Source: an uncultured Merdimonas sp. (GTDB taxonomy: Bacteria; Bacillota; Clostridia; Lachnospirales; Lachnospiraceae). From it: a stretch of 64,000 nucleotides of DNA. The position numbers were made by a program, and so were the translations under genes. How positions within the stretch are numbered: the first letter of the stretch is position 1; the number at the start of each line of letters is the position of its first letter. The notes beneath the pieces are model-generated. The model had not been told where the DNA came from and did no database searches. It saw only the letters and a program-made list of their open reading frames with translations. Positions 1 through 8,399 of the stretch are shown here, piece by piece. The stretch covers positions 49,681 to 113,680 of the forward strand of contig CALWGE010000002.1 in the NCBI GenBank assembly GCA_944378225.1, written 5' to 3'.

Positions 1-130
1 AAGATAAAACTCCAGCTTTCATCAACATGGTAGCCATCTCTTCAATCACTTCTTCTTTCGTGGTTGCCTGCATATGAAGATTTACACAGGATTCCTGTAT
101 AATATCTCCGATAAACAGTTCTTCTTCCAT
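1..130 (-). CDS. PTS fructose-type IIA component, N-terminal part (runs off the window)
   Basis: Only the first 43 codons are present, on the minus strand, starting at ATG 130-128 behind a clear AGGAGG ribosome binding site. The visible peptide starts MEEELFIGDIIQES and continues with a KEEVIEEMATML segment. That is the usual opening of the EIIA-Fru/Mtl fold, in which the phosphorylated histidine lies further downstream, outside the window. EIIA domains accept phosphate from HPr and pass it to the EIIB of a sugar-specific permease. The PTS-type regulator directly upstream (233-2257) probably controls this gene. The sugar cannot be told from what is visible. Confidence 0.75.
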   Translation of the reverse strand, partial: MEEELFIGDIIQESCVNLHMQATTKEEVIEEMATMLMKAGVLS

Positions 131-162
131 ATTATTTCCTCCTGCCTTTTGTATAAATTAAA

Positions 163-176
163 TTACAGCGCTGTAA
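163..176. promoter_or_regulatory. Perfect palindrome upstream of PTS IIA gene, probable operator
   Basis: TTACAGCGCTGTAA is a perfect 14-bp palindrome 33 bp upstream of the IIA start codon, between that gene and the PRD regulator. No good -35/-10 pair lies next to it, which fits an activator-dependent promoter. The regulator at 233-2257 is the obvious candidate to bind here, but this is inferred from position only. Confidence 0.45.
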
Positions 177-232
177 CTAATATCAAAATTAAAACCTAAA
201 ATTTATACCCTGCTTTTTTACTTCTATTTTCT

Positions 233-2257
233 TTATAAAATTAAGCTATTCAATATATCAGCTATCTCAGCTTCATTTAGTGCACCCTTAATTTTTTTAT
301 TCCACTCCTCGTGAGAACCATTGATTACAGAAATAAAATTCTTATAAAATCTTAAAACGCTTTCTGACATTTCCTGCTGGTCATCCGGAGTAAATGCAAC
401 CAGATAAATCTGATTTACCTGAACTTCTTTACTCCATGGAATTTCATCTTCCAGAAATGCAGCTGCAATAACAGTCCGAACCACTTCTGAAATGGCACCA
501 TGAGGGAAAGCAATCTGTGTTCCAATTTCTGTACTCATTTTCTTCTCCCGCAGAACAGTAGACTCTCTGAAAGAATCTGTTACATAGCCCGCTTCTGCAA
601 GTTCATTGCACATCATATTAATTACAGAAAATTTGTCCTTTCCTTTTACATTTCTCCAGATAAATTCTTTTCGAAAAAGTTTACGCCTTGATCTCCATGT
701 ACGTGAAAGGTTTTTTGCATGTGCTTTTTCCCGCAAAATATTGCGCATGACATTTTCCACAGCCGAAATATCATAATCCAGTAATAAGGCATCTACAACT
801 ACCACTGGTTTTTCATCACAACGAATTTCCCGGGTGGTAGAGATAATCATATCGCAGTCACAATTTTTGATCTTAGATAAATCTCTCATCGAAAACTCAA
901 AAGCAATCTTTAACCCCTCTACCTGCTGCTCCAGTTTTTTATGAAGAAGCTGCATCAGCCCAATTCCATAAGAATCACACACCAGGCATGCATTCACATT
1001 CGAATTTCTTCGAAGCATTGCCCCTCCCAACAATAGTGTAAGATAACTGGTTTCATCCTCATCCAGGATAATTCCCAGTTCCTTTTCTACAAACACAGAA
1101 ATGCCCTGAATCGCCATAAAAATATCATGATATTTCTGTCTGATTTGTTTTGTCAAAGGATTGCGATGATGTATCCCATATTTCTTTCTGGCAATCATGG
1201 AACGAAGCTGTAAAAACAGATTTTCAACAAAATATTCATCATGCCTTAACTCGTATTCCACCATATCTTCTATCAGCCGCACCATCTTCATCGTACACCG
1301 GCACAGTTCCAAAGACTGCAGCTGACAAAACTGGCGGGCTTCCGCAGTTAAAAACTTTTGAATATCCGTAACCTGCAGCACTGATGCAAGATAATCTTTC
1401 TCTGTCATCGGTATATGAATTTCATAATACTTCTCTAATTCTTCTACCAAATACGAAGCAATGGAATCATCAAATTCGCTGTCTATTTTTGTTGTACACA
1501 TTGTAAAAAAATCCAGAGGATTATTTTTACGAATGTTCCAGACAGAAAATGAAATCATAATCTGTGCCTGCTGAAATCCTTCATACGTAAAGCAAAACCC
1601 AAACTTTTTTTCTGTATTTTTGATGGCTGTAATTACGCCATTTATATCAAAGCCATCAAAAATTTTGGCATAAAAGCAACTAACCTCACTGTTATATTTG
1701 CTCTTGTCTCTGCTTTCAAAAAATGAAATTCCTTTTTTTTCTATATCAGTCCACAAGTGAAAAAAAGCACTGCTTATCACATATCTTTCTTTCTGATCAG
1801 AAACTACCAGATTCATCCCTTCGCCTTTTTCTTTTTCAACATGAATTCTGTTCATTTCCAGCCAGGTACAAACCTGCGGCAGAAGTTTCTGTATCATGGT
1901 CCTGCTGGCATATAGCTGAGCCTGTAAATTCTTAAAACTCAGATTTCTCTTTTTTAGTAATTCAAAAATAATGGTATATACCATTTTCTCATTACCAGCT
2001 TCCAGCTCTTTGGTTAAATATTTTTGTACATTTAATTTCTCCCAACACTCATCTGTAATGCGTAAATATACCCCGGCATGAGGTTTGGATTCTATTTTTC
2101 CCAGTCCTTCCTTTTGTAATAGTGCCCGGATTGCATTGAGTTCATTGCGGACAGTTTTTTGTGAAACACGAAGATGCTCTGCTATACATTGAACCGTCAC
2201 ATATTCATCAGCATCACGTAAATATCTCATAATTGTCCATTGTCTGGCACTCAACAA
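233..2257 (-). CDS. PRD-domain transcriptional regulator with EIIB and EIIA domains (MtlR/LicR/BglG superfamily)
   Basis: This 674-residue regulator of PTS genes starts at TTG 2257 behind GGGAGGTGATATC. Order of domains: an N-terminal winged HTH (about 3-55), a second Mga-like HTH region (about 85-165), two PRD-like helical regions (about 185-400), an EIIB-like domain with a cysteine in VCDSYGIG, and a C-terminal EIIA-type domain with the phosphorylatable histidine in IAFPHG (about 545-674). Proteins of this build are DNA-binding activators switched by PTS phosphorylation. The histidines normally conserved in the PRDs look replaced, for example FLQL where the family has xxHL, and TLLLGGAMLRR where a histidine is usual. 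It probably controls the adjacent PTS gene. Confidence 0.85.
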   Translation of the reverse strand: MLSARQWTIMRYLRDADEYVTVQCIAEHLRVSQKTVRNELNAIRALLQKEGLGKIESKPHAGVYLRITDECWEKLNVQKYLTKELEAGNEKMVYTIIFELLKKRNLSFKNLQAQLYASRTMIQKLLPQVCTWLEMNRIHVEKEKGEGMNLVVSDQKERYVISSAFFHLWTDIEKKGISFFESRDKSKYNSEVSCFYAKIFDGFDINGVITAIKNTEKKFGFCFTYEGFQQAQIMISFSVWNIRKNNPLDFFTMCTTKIDSEFDDSIASYLVEELEKYYEIHIPMTEKDYLASVLQVTDIQKFLTAEARQFCQLQSLELCRCTMKMVRLIEDMVEYELRHDEYFVENLFLQLRSMIARKKYGIHHRNPLTKQIRQKYHDIFMAIQGISVFVEKELGIILDEDETSYLTLLLGGAMLRRNSNVNACLVCDSYGIGLMQLLHKKLEQQVEGLKIAFEFSMRDLSKIKNCDCDMIISTTREIRCDEKPVVVVDALLLDYDISAVENVMRNILREKAHAKNLSRTWRSRRKLFRKEFIWRNVKGKDKFSVINMMCNELAEAGYVTDSFRESTVLREKKMSTEIGTQIAFPHGAISEVVRTVIAAAFLEDEIPWSKEVQVNQIYLVAFTPDDQQEMSESVLRFYKNFISVINGSHEEWNKKIKGALNEAEIADILNSLIL

Positions 2258-2304
2258 GATATCACCTCCCGATGTCCGCCAGCCTTATTCCATCTGACAG
2301 ACAC

Positions 2305-2310
2305 ATTATA
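2305..2310 (-). promoter_or_regulatory. Extended -10 promoter of the PRD regulator gene
   Basis: On the minus strand TGCTATAAT forms an extended -10 (TGnTATAAT) about 50 bp before the TTG start. The -35 is poor, and the upstream DNA is very AT-rich. Confidence 0.45.
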
Positions 2311-2467
2311 GCATTTAATATTTTTATTGTTTTTTTGGTTTTTTACCACATTTGCCAAACATCATTTCCAGATTTCTTTGTATTGCGTACAAATAATTCT
2401 GATATTTTTTGTTTTTTATAAAGAATATCAAAAAGTGCTCTAAGATGTAAAAACTTTACCGTAACAC

Positions 2468-2516
2468 AAAAAAGTGCCACACAATCATCTCCTATCGATG
2501 ATCTTGTGACACTTTC
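2468..2516 (-). terminator. Rho-independent terminator after phosphoglucomutase
   Basis: An imperfect stem (AAAGTG...GATCATC / GATGATT...CACTTT on the minus strand) is followed by a run of six T. It lies about 40 bp beyond the stop codon of the phosphoglucomutase gene. The rest of the 2258-2555 gap is AT-rich, with no other feature seen apart from the regulator promoter. Confidence 0.7.
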
Positions 2517-2555
2517 CTGCAAACTATTCTTCGTCCTTACACAATAATTACTTTG

Positions 2556-4046
2556 TTATCTGACTCTCTCCGTATACACCTTAATCTTAGGCTCTGTACC
2601 GGACGGCCGGATCTGGGCCTGAGAACCGTCCTCCATCCACAGCTGCAGCACATTGGAAGCCGGAATTCCGTCAAGTCCGTCTTTATAATCTTTGTACCGG
2701 GTAACCTTTGATCCGGCGAATGTCATTCCTTCCGGGCTCTTTAAGCCTTCACGGATACGTTTCATGCGCTCATCCGCCTCTTCACCATTGAACTGATAAG
2801 TCTTGAGCGTAGTCTCGTAACGGCCATAGGTCTGATACATTTCTTCCAGGTAATCCCAAAGCGTCTTGCCCTGTGCTTTGCAGGTATCTGCCAGTTCGCA
2901 GAGAATCATGGCTGCGCCGACGGCGTCCTTATCACGGACATAACCGCCTATCATATAGCCGCAGCTTTCCTCAAAGCCGTAAATAAAGCGATCTGCTTCA
3001 CCTGCCTGCTCCAGACGGCCCACGGCTCCGCCAATCCATTTGAAACCTGTCAGGGTCCTGATAACTTCGGCGCCGTAATGTTCCGCAATCTTATCCGTCA
3101 TGGCAGTACTTACAATTGTGCTGACAATAGCCGGATGTTCCGGCAGGGTGCCGGCTTCTTTTCTGCTTTTCAGTATGTAATCCAACAGAAGAACGCCTAC
3201 CTGATTTCCATTCAGACGCTTATACTCTCCGTCCTTTTTCGCTACCACACCCAGTCGGTCGCTGTCCGGATCAGTCGCAATCAGAATGTCCGCATCTGTC
3301 TTTTTGCACCATTCAATACCCAATTCCAGAGCTTTCGGGTCTTCCGGATTCGGATAGGGGCAGGTGGGAAAATCACCATTAGGTTTCGCCTGTTCTGTCA
3401 CAATCTGCAGATTCCGGACCCCAATATATTTCAGAATACTGGTTACAAGGCTTAAACCTGCTCCGTAAAGCGGCGTATACACAACCTTCAGATCGGATTC
3501 CAGGGTTTTCTTTGTTCTTCTGCGGATGATGGCCGCCAGAAATGCTTTCAGCGTCTTGTCATCAATAAAAACAATATCTCCGCTTTCCACAAAATCCTCA
3601 AAGGTTCTGGTGTCAGCGGCTTCCGCCTGATTGGCCGCCCAGATGTGATTCTGGATACTGTCAGCAGCTTCATTGGTCACCTGACAGCCGTCGGAACCGT
3701 ATACTTTATAGCCGTTATATTCCCGTGGATTATGGCTGGCTGTCACACAGATACCTACTGTACATTTCAGATGACGTACAGCAAAAGAAAGTGTTGGTGT
3801 GGGCGACAGTTTCGGATAAATATAGGCCTTTACGCCTTTCAGCGCCAGAACCCGGGCTGTCTCCCGTGCAAATTCTTCTGAATGATTCCGGCTGTCATAA
3901 GCAATGGCTGCACTGGGTGCCTGGCTTTGCTCTTTCGCATATGCTGCTACGCCCAGTGTAGCTTCCTGTATCGTTTCCAGATTCAGATGATCGGGCCCCG
4001 GCCCCATCGTGGCTCTCAAACCGCCTGTTCCAAATTTCAGATTCAT
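2556..4046 (-). CDS. Phosphoglucomutase/phosphomannomutase family protein (first of two)
   Basis: Alpha-D-phosphohexomutase that probably interconverts glucose-1-P and glucose-6-P (or the mannose pair). In the 496-aa form the catalytic phosphoserine loop TASHNPREYNGYK is near residue 104, the metal loop DPDSDRLG near 260 and the phosphate-binding loop RPSGTEPKIK near 483, so all active-site elements are present. I start it at ATG 4046, which has CGGAGG nine bases upstream. The open frame extends to a TTG at 4154, but that extension overlaps a plausible promoter. A second, longer paralogue lies at 32992-34674, and the two share the FGTxGLR opening. This copy stands at the end of the sugar ABC region and has its own terminator. 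Confidence 0.9.
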   Translation of the reverse strand: MNLKFGTGGLRATMGPGPDHLNLETIQEATLGVAAYAKEQSQAPSAAIAYDSRNHSEEFARETARVLALKGVKAYIYPKLSPTPTLSFAVRHLKCTVGICVTASHNPREYNGYKVYGSDGCQVTNEAADSIQNHIWAANQAEAADTRTFEDFVESGDIVFIDDKTLKAFLAAIIRRRTKKTLESDLKVVYTPLYGAGLSLVTSILKYIGVRNLQIVTEQAKPNGDFPTCPYPNPEDPKALELGIEWCKKTDADILIATDPDSDRLGVVAKKDGEYKRLNGNQVGVLLLDYILKSRKEAGTLPEHPAIVSTIVSTAMTDKIAEHYGAEVIRTLTGFKWIGGAVGRLEQAGEADRFIYGFEESCGYMIGGYVRDKDAVGAAMILCELADTCKAQGKTLWDYLEEMYQTYGRYETTLKTYQFNGEEADERMKRIREGLKSPEGMTFAGSKVTRYKDYKDGLDGIPASNVLQLWMEDGSQAQIRPSGTEPKIKVYTERVR

Positions 4047-4142
4047 ATCCCGATACCTCCGATACCGCTTTTTATATAAGCTGTTTCTGCTTTCCTTTAA
4101 TTCCGGAGAGCTTCTCCTCTCCAGTTTATTCTTTTCCGTATC

Positions 4143-4170
4143 ATTGTACCACAAAACAAGGATATTGCAC
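4143..4170 (-). promoter_or_regulatory. Possible promoter of the first phosphoglucomutase gene
   Basis: On the minus strand a GTGCAA -35 and a TACAAT -10 are separated by 16 bp, about 95 bp upstream of the chosen ATG. The -35 is weak. Confidence 0.35.
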
Positions 4171-4218
4171 TAATAAAGTTCTGGAATCCGTATTTTTTGC
4201 CTGTTTTATTTTCCTGCT

Positions 4219-5385
4219 TTACTTATAAGTCAACTGCTGTACCATCGGATCACTCAGATTTTCCGCTGAAATCCAGTAGTATCCACTGTCAATAAATTCT
4301 GCATTGTCCATGCCGGCAATCTCCCGCAGCGCAGCCACTGCAGAAGCATAACCCATGCCGTATGGATTCTGTGCAATGACTCCTGCCAGTTTTCCATCCT
4401 GGATATCCTTGATCTCTGTGGAAGAAGCGTCGAATCCGGCAGTTATAATGCTTCTGTCCTCCGGTCCGTACATTTCGAGAGCAGAAACCAGAGATTCTGT
4501 CGTCTCTTCATTCATGGCCTGATAAGCCTTAAGCTCCGGATACTCAGCAAGAACAGCTGCTACAATATCGTCCACACTTCTGTCATCCTGCTCCTGATAA
4601 GCGACATTTACTATCTCGATATCCGGATAATTCTGTTCCATCTCTTCCACAAAACCGCGTTCGCGTTCAATGCCGGTCTCTGTCTCAGAGCTGTGTACCA
4701 GAAGGGCGACCTGACCAGATCCGCCCATAAGGGAAGCCAGCTGTCGGGCTGCTTCTGCCCCCGCCTGATAATTGTCTGTCTGACTGGAACTGATAATCAA
4801 TGAGTTCTCTATCCCGGAATCTGCTGAAAATACAGGCACGCCATTGCTTTCTGCAAGTTCCAGCTGTGTTTTCCCTGAATTAATATCCACAAAACCGATA
4901 ATCAGTGCGTCCGGATTTTTATCCAGCATCTGATCAATAATATCAATCTGCTCCGCTACATCTCCGTTGGCAGAAGCATCATAAAGCAGCTTTGCCTTTG
5001 CTCCGCCTGTGTAACCCAGCGCCTTATTAATATCATCAATAGCCTGAGCGGCCCCGGCATGTACCTGCTTCCAGTATCCGCTGGAGGAATCTTTTCCGAC
5101 CATTGTCACCAGCACGCCTTCCGGAATCTGTATTCCGGATACAGAAAGATAGTCAATTCCTTCTGCCTGTATATCGAACAGATCCTGAAAAGCTGCCGCT
5201 GTTTCCCCAGCCTCTTCTTCTGTCTGTCCATCGTCTTTCTCTGTATCTGCTGTCTCTCCTGTTTCCTGTTCTTCTGATGAAATCTGCCCCGCATTTTCAG
5301 ATGAAACTGCTTTCTTTTCATCTGAAGAAGCACAACCTGCCAATAAGCTCAGCGCAAGCAGCGCTGCAAGAAGTGTTGCTTTCAT
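4219..5385 (-). CDS. Sugar ABC transporter substrate-binding lipoprotein (RbsB-like)
   Basis: A 388-aa lipoprotein with a signal peptide ending in the lipobox LLAGC (Cys about 18), an acidic Glu/Asp/Thr-rich linker (about 22-65) and a periplasmic-binding-protein type 1 fold (about 70-388). The binding fold includes a DALIIGFVD stretch and the late ITAGFDAS motif typical of ribose/galactose/ABC-sugar binding proteins. It is the last binding protein downstream of the permease-ATPase cluster and is separated from fucU by a terminator (5494-5524). It may therefore be made at a different level from the main operon. No permease partner other than the upstream pair is present. The substrate is unknown; the fucU neighbour hints at a pentose or deoxyhexose. 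Confidence 0.85.
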   Translation of the reverse strand: MKATLLAALLALSLLAGCASSDEKKAVSSENAGQISSEEQETGETADTEKDDGQTEEEAGETAAAFQDLFDIQAEGIDYLSVSGIQIPEGVLVTMVGKDSSSGYWKQVHAGAAQAIDDINKALGYTGGAKAKLLYDASANGDVAEQIDIIDQMLDKNPDALIIGFVDINSGKTQLELAESNGVPVFSADSGIENSLIISSSQTDNYQAGAEAARQLASLMGGSGQVALLVHSSETETGIERERGFVEEMEQNYPDIEIVNVAYQEQDDRSVDDIVAAVLAEYPELKAYQAMNEETTESLVSALEMYGPEDRSIITAGFDASSTEIKDIQDGKLAGVIAQNPYGMGYASAVAALREIAGMDNAEFIDSGYYWISAENLSDPMVQQLTYK

Positions 5386-5493
5386 TTAATCATTCCCTTT
5401 CATACATCCCACAAGTGCGGCTGACGCTTGCCATACAGGTCACAGCAGACGCAGCCGGTATATCTTCAAGTATCAACGACAAGAAGTATAGCC

Positions 5494-5524
5494 CAAAAAG
5501 GGATATGCCGCAAGACATATCCCT
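5494..5524 (-). terminator. Rho-independent terminator after fucU
   Basis: On the minus strand AGGGATATG and CATATCCCT flank a short loop and are followed by TTTTT. The hairpin lies about 50 bp past the fucU stop codon and separates it from the downstream binding-protein gene. Confidence 0.75.
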
Positions 5525-5573
5525 GAAATACCGAAAATATTAAGGATTTATTTTGATTTTGTTAAGGGTGTTT

Positions 5574-6011
5574 CTATACAACTACGCCCTTCTGGAGCAT
5601 GATATTCGCATACAGGGCCTTTTCACTGGTGGCTATAATCGCGTAAGCCTTTTTAGCTTCATCATAGAACGCAAAACGCTCAATATTGCCTACACAGGCT
5701 TCTCCTCTGTTATCATACTTACCGATAATCTCTTTGTAGGTATCCCAGATAGGAGTTTCCACTGTATCGCCGGGAACCACTTCCATCAGCGTCACAGGCT
5801 TCTCCACATAAGTATCCAGAGGCATCAGCTGCAGAATCGCGTCCAGCAGTTCCGGCACGCCATGTCCGTCACAGCGGATGACAATAGCATCCTTTCCCAT
5901 GGACTCTGCCGGGAAATTACCGTCGGAAATTACGATACGGTCTCCATGTCCCATCTCACACAGTACCATCAAAAGCTCCGGTGATAAAATCTGCGGAATT
6001 CCTTTTAACAT
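5574..6011 (-). CDS. fucU: RbsD/FucU family sugar mutarotase
   Basis: A 145-aa protein of the RbsD/FucU family, which speeds the interconversion of pyranose anomers (L-fucose, or ring forms of ribose) as sugars enter the cell. Family features are the opening MLKGIPQILSPELL, the GHGDRIVISDGNFP segment with its conserved histidine and aspartate, and the C-terminal Y-A-N-I strand. Its length and these motifs fit FucU better than RbsD. The start is ATG 6011, with AAGGAGG upstream; an open frame of 20 more codons upstream lacks a good ribosome site and crosses the intergenic hairpins. It follows the binding protein gene 6128-7282 as the last gene before a terminator, so it belongs to the transporter operon. 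Confidence 0.88.
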   Translation of the reverse strand: MLKGIPQILSPELLMVLCEMGHGDRIVISDGNFPAESMGKDAIVIRCDGHGVPELLDAILQLMPLDTYVEKPVTLMEVVPGDTVETPIWDTYKEIIGKYDNRGEACVGNIERFAFYDEAKKAYAIIATSEKALYANIMLQKGVVV

Positions 6012-6036
6012 AGTTTTCCTTCTCCTCCTTATTTCA

Positions 6037-6092
6037 ACTCCGGGGACTTCCCGGAGTATTGAAAGGGGCACACCAGACGGTGCACCCCTTTG
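6037..6092 (-). other. Two intercistronic hairpins between binding-protein gene and fucU
   Basis: Two consecutive inverted repeats fill the gap: 6062-6091 (AAAGGGG...CCCCTTT) and 6037-6057 (ACTCCGGG...CCCGGAGT). Neither is followed by a good T-run on the minus strand. They look like mRNA-stabilising or partially terminating structures, which commonly follow the highly expressed binding-protein gene in ABC operons. Confidence 0.5.
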
Positions 6093-6127
6093 TATTTACT
6101 TTTTATTTTGTGAACAAACTGTCCTGA

Positions 6128-7282
6128 TTACTCGTACAGGTTCTGTGCGATTTCCGGATCGTCGATGTTCTCAGCGGTATACCACTGGCATCCGGTATCA
6201 ACATCTTCTACTGTCTCGCCCTGTGCTGCAGCTACCAGAAGCTCAACCAGAGTCTCGCCCATTGCTACAGGAGCCTGAGTAATGGAACCAAGCAGAACGC
6301 CGTTTCTTACAGCCTCAAGCTGAGCTGCACCGGAGTCAAATCCTGCGCAGATAACCTGATCTTCTCCGGTTCCGATCTCGCTGTGGTTCTCAGCAGCAGA
6401 GATGATAGCGTTTGCAGAGTGCTCGTTGGAGCCATACAGAGCCAGGATGTCAGACTCACCAAGCAGAGAGTTAACGTCTGCTACAGACAGCTCGGAAGTA
6501 ACGCTTGCCGGTACACGAACATCGATGATAACCTTAGCGTCGTCAGATACTTCACAGGTTGCTCTGTCAATGTATGTATCGTTTCCAACTACAGATACGC
6601 CATAGCCGTCAGCTGCTGCCAGCTCTGCGAATTTGTCGATAAATCCAAGTCCTCTGTTTACAACGGACTCAGAAGTGTTGTCCTGAGCAACTACGCCGAT
6701 ACGAACTGTGCCGTCAGCTGCTGCGATTCTCTCAGAAACTGCAGCGTATACGTTCTCTGCTGCGATTCCGCCTGCTGCATAGTTGTCGGTAGAGCAGTTA
6801 GCCAGTACGGAGCCTTCCGGAGCGTCCGGAACACCAGAGTCAAATCCGATAATCGGAACGCCTGCGTCCATAGCCTGCTGAAGCAGATCCATTACAGAAT
6901 CAGTAGACAGAGCTGCCAGACCGATAGCTGTCGGATTTGCGTTCAGAGCGTCTGTAAGCTGAGTTACCTGCTGGTCGATATTGGACTCGCTGTCCGGACC
7001 AACGAAGTGTACGTTTACGCCAAGCTCATCTGCCTTGCTTTCCACACCCTTCAGAACTGCCTGCCAGTACTGATGCTGCAGACCCTTGGATACGATTTCA
7101 AAGGACATACCGCTCAGATCTGCGGTTTCCTCTGCGCCGGCTTCGGGCTCAGCTGCCTCTTCCGTTTCCGCAGCGTCCGGTGTCTCTGTGGTGGTGGTAT
7201 CCGCCTTGTTTCCGCCGCATCCTGCAAGCAGAGTAGCTACCATTGCTGTTGAGAGCAATACCGCCAAGATTTTCTTTTTCAT
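6128..7282 (-). CDS. Sugar ABC transporter substrate-binding lipoprotein (main binding protein)
   Basis: A 384-aa lipoprotein with signal peptide and lipobox LLAGC (Cys about 21), a Thr/Glu/Ala-rich linker (22-55) and a type 1 periplasmic-binding fold. The motif QYWQAVLKGVESKADELGV matches the start of the first lobe in RbsB-like proteins, and VICAGFDSGAAQLEAV matches the hinge-proximal region. The start is ATG 7282 behind AAAAGGAGGG. It is directly downstream of permease and ATPase genes and upstream of fucU, so it is the main extracellular receptor of this importer. Codon use looks more restricted than in the downstream paralogue at 4219-5385, which suggests higher expression; this is an impression by eye. 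Confidence 0.9.
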   Translation of the reverse strand: MKKKILAVLLSTAMVATLLAGCGGNKADTTTTETPDAAETEEAAEPEAGAEETADLSGMSFEIVSKGLQHQYWQAVLKGVESKADELGVNVHFVGPDSESNIDQQVTQLTDALNANPTAIGLAALSTDSVMDLLQQAMDAGVPIIGFDSGVPDAPEGSVLANCSTDNYAAGGIAAENVYAAVSERIAAADGTVRIGVVAQDNTSESVVNRGLGFIDKFAELAAADGYGVSVVGNDTYIDRATCEVSDDAKVIIDVRVPASVTSELSVADVNSLLGESDILALYGSNEHSANAIISAAENHSEIGTGEDQVICAGFDSGAAQLEAVRNGVLLGSITQAPVAMGETLVELLVAAAQGETVEDVDTGCQWYTAENIDDPEIAQNLYE

Positions 7283-7328
7283 GTTAAAACCCTCCTTTTA
7301 TTTAATATACTCCTTCACGGATGTATAT

Positions 7329-7379
7329 GTTTACTGCTTAAGCAGTTAACATTTCTTATGATTCAGGTTGTGTAACCTG
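7329..7379. repeat. Intercistronic palindromes before main binding-protein gene
   Basis: A 22-bp near-perfect palindrome centred on ACTGCTTAAGCAGT (7329-7350) is followed by a CAGGTT-gtgt-AACCTG hairpin (7364-7379). Both lie in the 103-bp gap between the permease and the binding-protein gene. They may be mRNA processing or stability elements or an internal operator. Confidence 0.45.
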
Positions 7380-7385
7380 TGCAAC

Positions 7386-8387
7386 TTATGCAAGTTTTTT
7401 ATTCTTCAATACATCAATGTAAACCGCCACAATCAGAACGATTCCGATGATAATCTGCTGATAATTTGCCTGAAGGCCAATCATCGGAAGACCAATCTGA
7501 AGAACTGACATAAAACATACGCCGATGATGGTTCCTGCTACTGTTCCGGATCCTCCGCTCATGGAAGTTCCTCCGATAATAGCGCCGCCGATAGCGTTCA
7601 GCTCGATTCCGCCGCCGCCGCTGGGAGCCATGGACTGATATGCAGAGCAGTAAGCCAGTGCGCCAAGTCCGGTACAAAGACCGGAAATAATGTACGCCAG
7701 CATCTGGTAATTTGCCACATTGATTCCGGAAAGGCGTGTCGCCTCTTTATTACTGCCGATTGCGATAATATAACGTCCGGGCCGTGTTTTATTGAGAAAC
7801 AGGCTCAGGAGCACCGCCACCAGAAGAACCCATACGATTCCCAGCGGATATCGGGTATCTCCAATCGGGATTTTAAACAGAAGCCTGGTCCAGCCGTTAG
7901 GAGAGCTGGATGACGGCCAGGTGATACTGGCGCCGCCGGTAATAATAGCTCCAAGACCTCTTACTATCATCATGGTACACAGAGTTGCCAGGAAGGGCGC
8001 ATGACCGCCTCTTGATACAATCAGTCCATTGATGGTTCCCATAATCAGACCGCAGGCCAGAGTCACCAGAATTCCGACGATAACCGGCATATCCTTATGA
8101 GTAATCATATATCCGCCGGCCAGCGCGTAGCAGAACATTCCGGTTCCGATGGAAAGGTCTACACCTCCCGTAATCAGACAGAACGTTACGCCCATAGCCA
8201 GAAACGCCAGGTAATAGGTTGCGTCAAAGATACTTAAAACCGTTGAGTACTGACGGAATGTACTGCTGACTGAAGTAAAGAAAACAAGCATGACAACCAG
8301 CACAAGCAGAACCACGATTTTCTGCAGCCCAATCGCCCGTACCAGGGGATTGTTCGTAAATGCATTTCCATTTTTCTTGTCTGTCAT
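7386..8387 (-). CDS. Sugar ABC transporter permease (RbsC-like), second permease
   Basis: A 333-aa integral membrane protein of the BPD_transp_2 family with about 9-10 hydrophobic segments. It has the conserved GGVDLSIG stretch after the third segment, the NGLIVSRGGHAPFLATLCTMMIVRG motif region and the EAA-like IGSNKEATRLSGI loop that contacts the ATPase. The start is ATG 8387 with GGAGGAGACGGCA upstream, 12 bp after the ATPase gene, so the two are co-transcribed. It is equal in length (333 aa) to the other permease at 9915-10916, so the transporter is probably a heterodimeric channel. Confidence 0.92.
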   Translation of the reverse strand: MTDKKNGNAFTNNPLVRAIGLQKIVVLLVLVVMLVFFTSVSSTFRQYSTVLSIFDATYYLAFLAMGVTFCLITGGVDLSIGTGMFCYALAGGYMITHKDMPVIVGILVTLACGLIMGTINGLIVSRGGHAPFLATLCTMMIVRGLGAIITGGASITWPSSSSPNGWTRLLFKIPIGDTRYPLGIVWVLLVAVLLSLFLNKTRPGRYIIAIGSNKEATRLSGINVANYQMLAYIISGLCTGLGALAYCSAYQSMAPSGGGGIELNAIGGAIIGGTSMSGGSGTVAGTIIGVCFMSVLQIGLPMIGLQANYQQIIIGIVLIVAVYIDVLKNKKLA

Positions 8388-8399
8388 TGCCGTCTCCTC

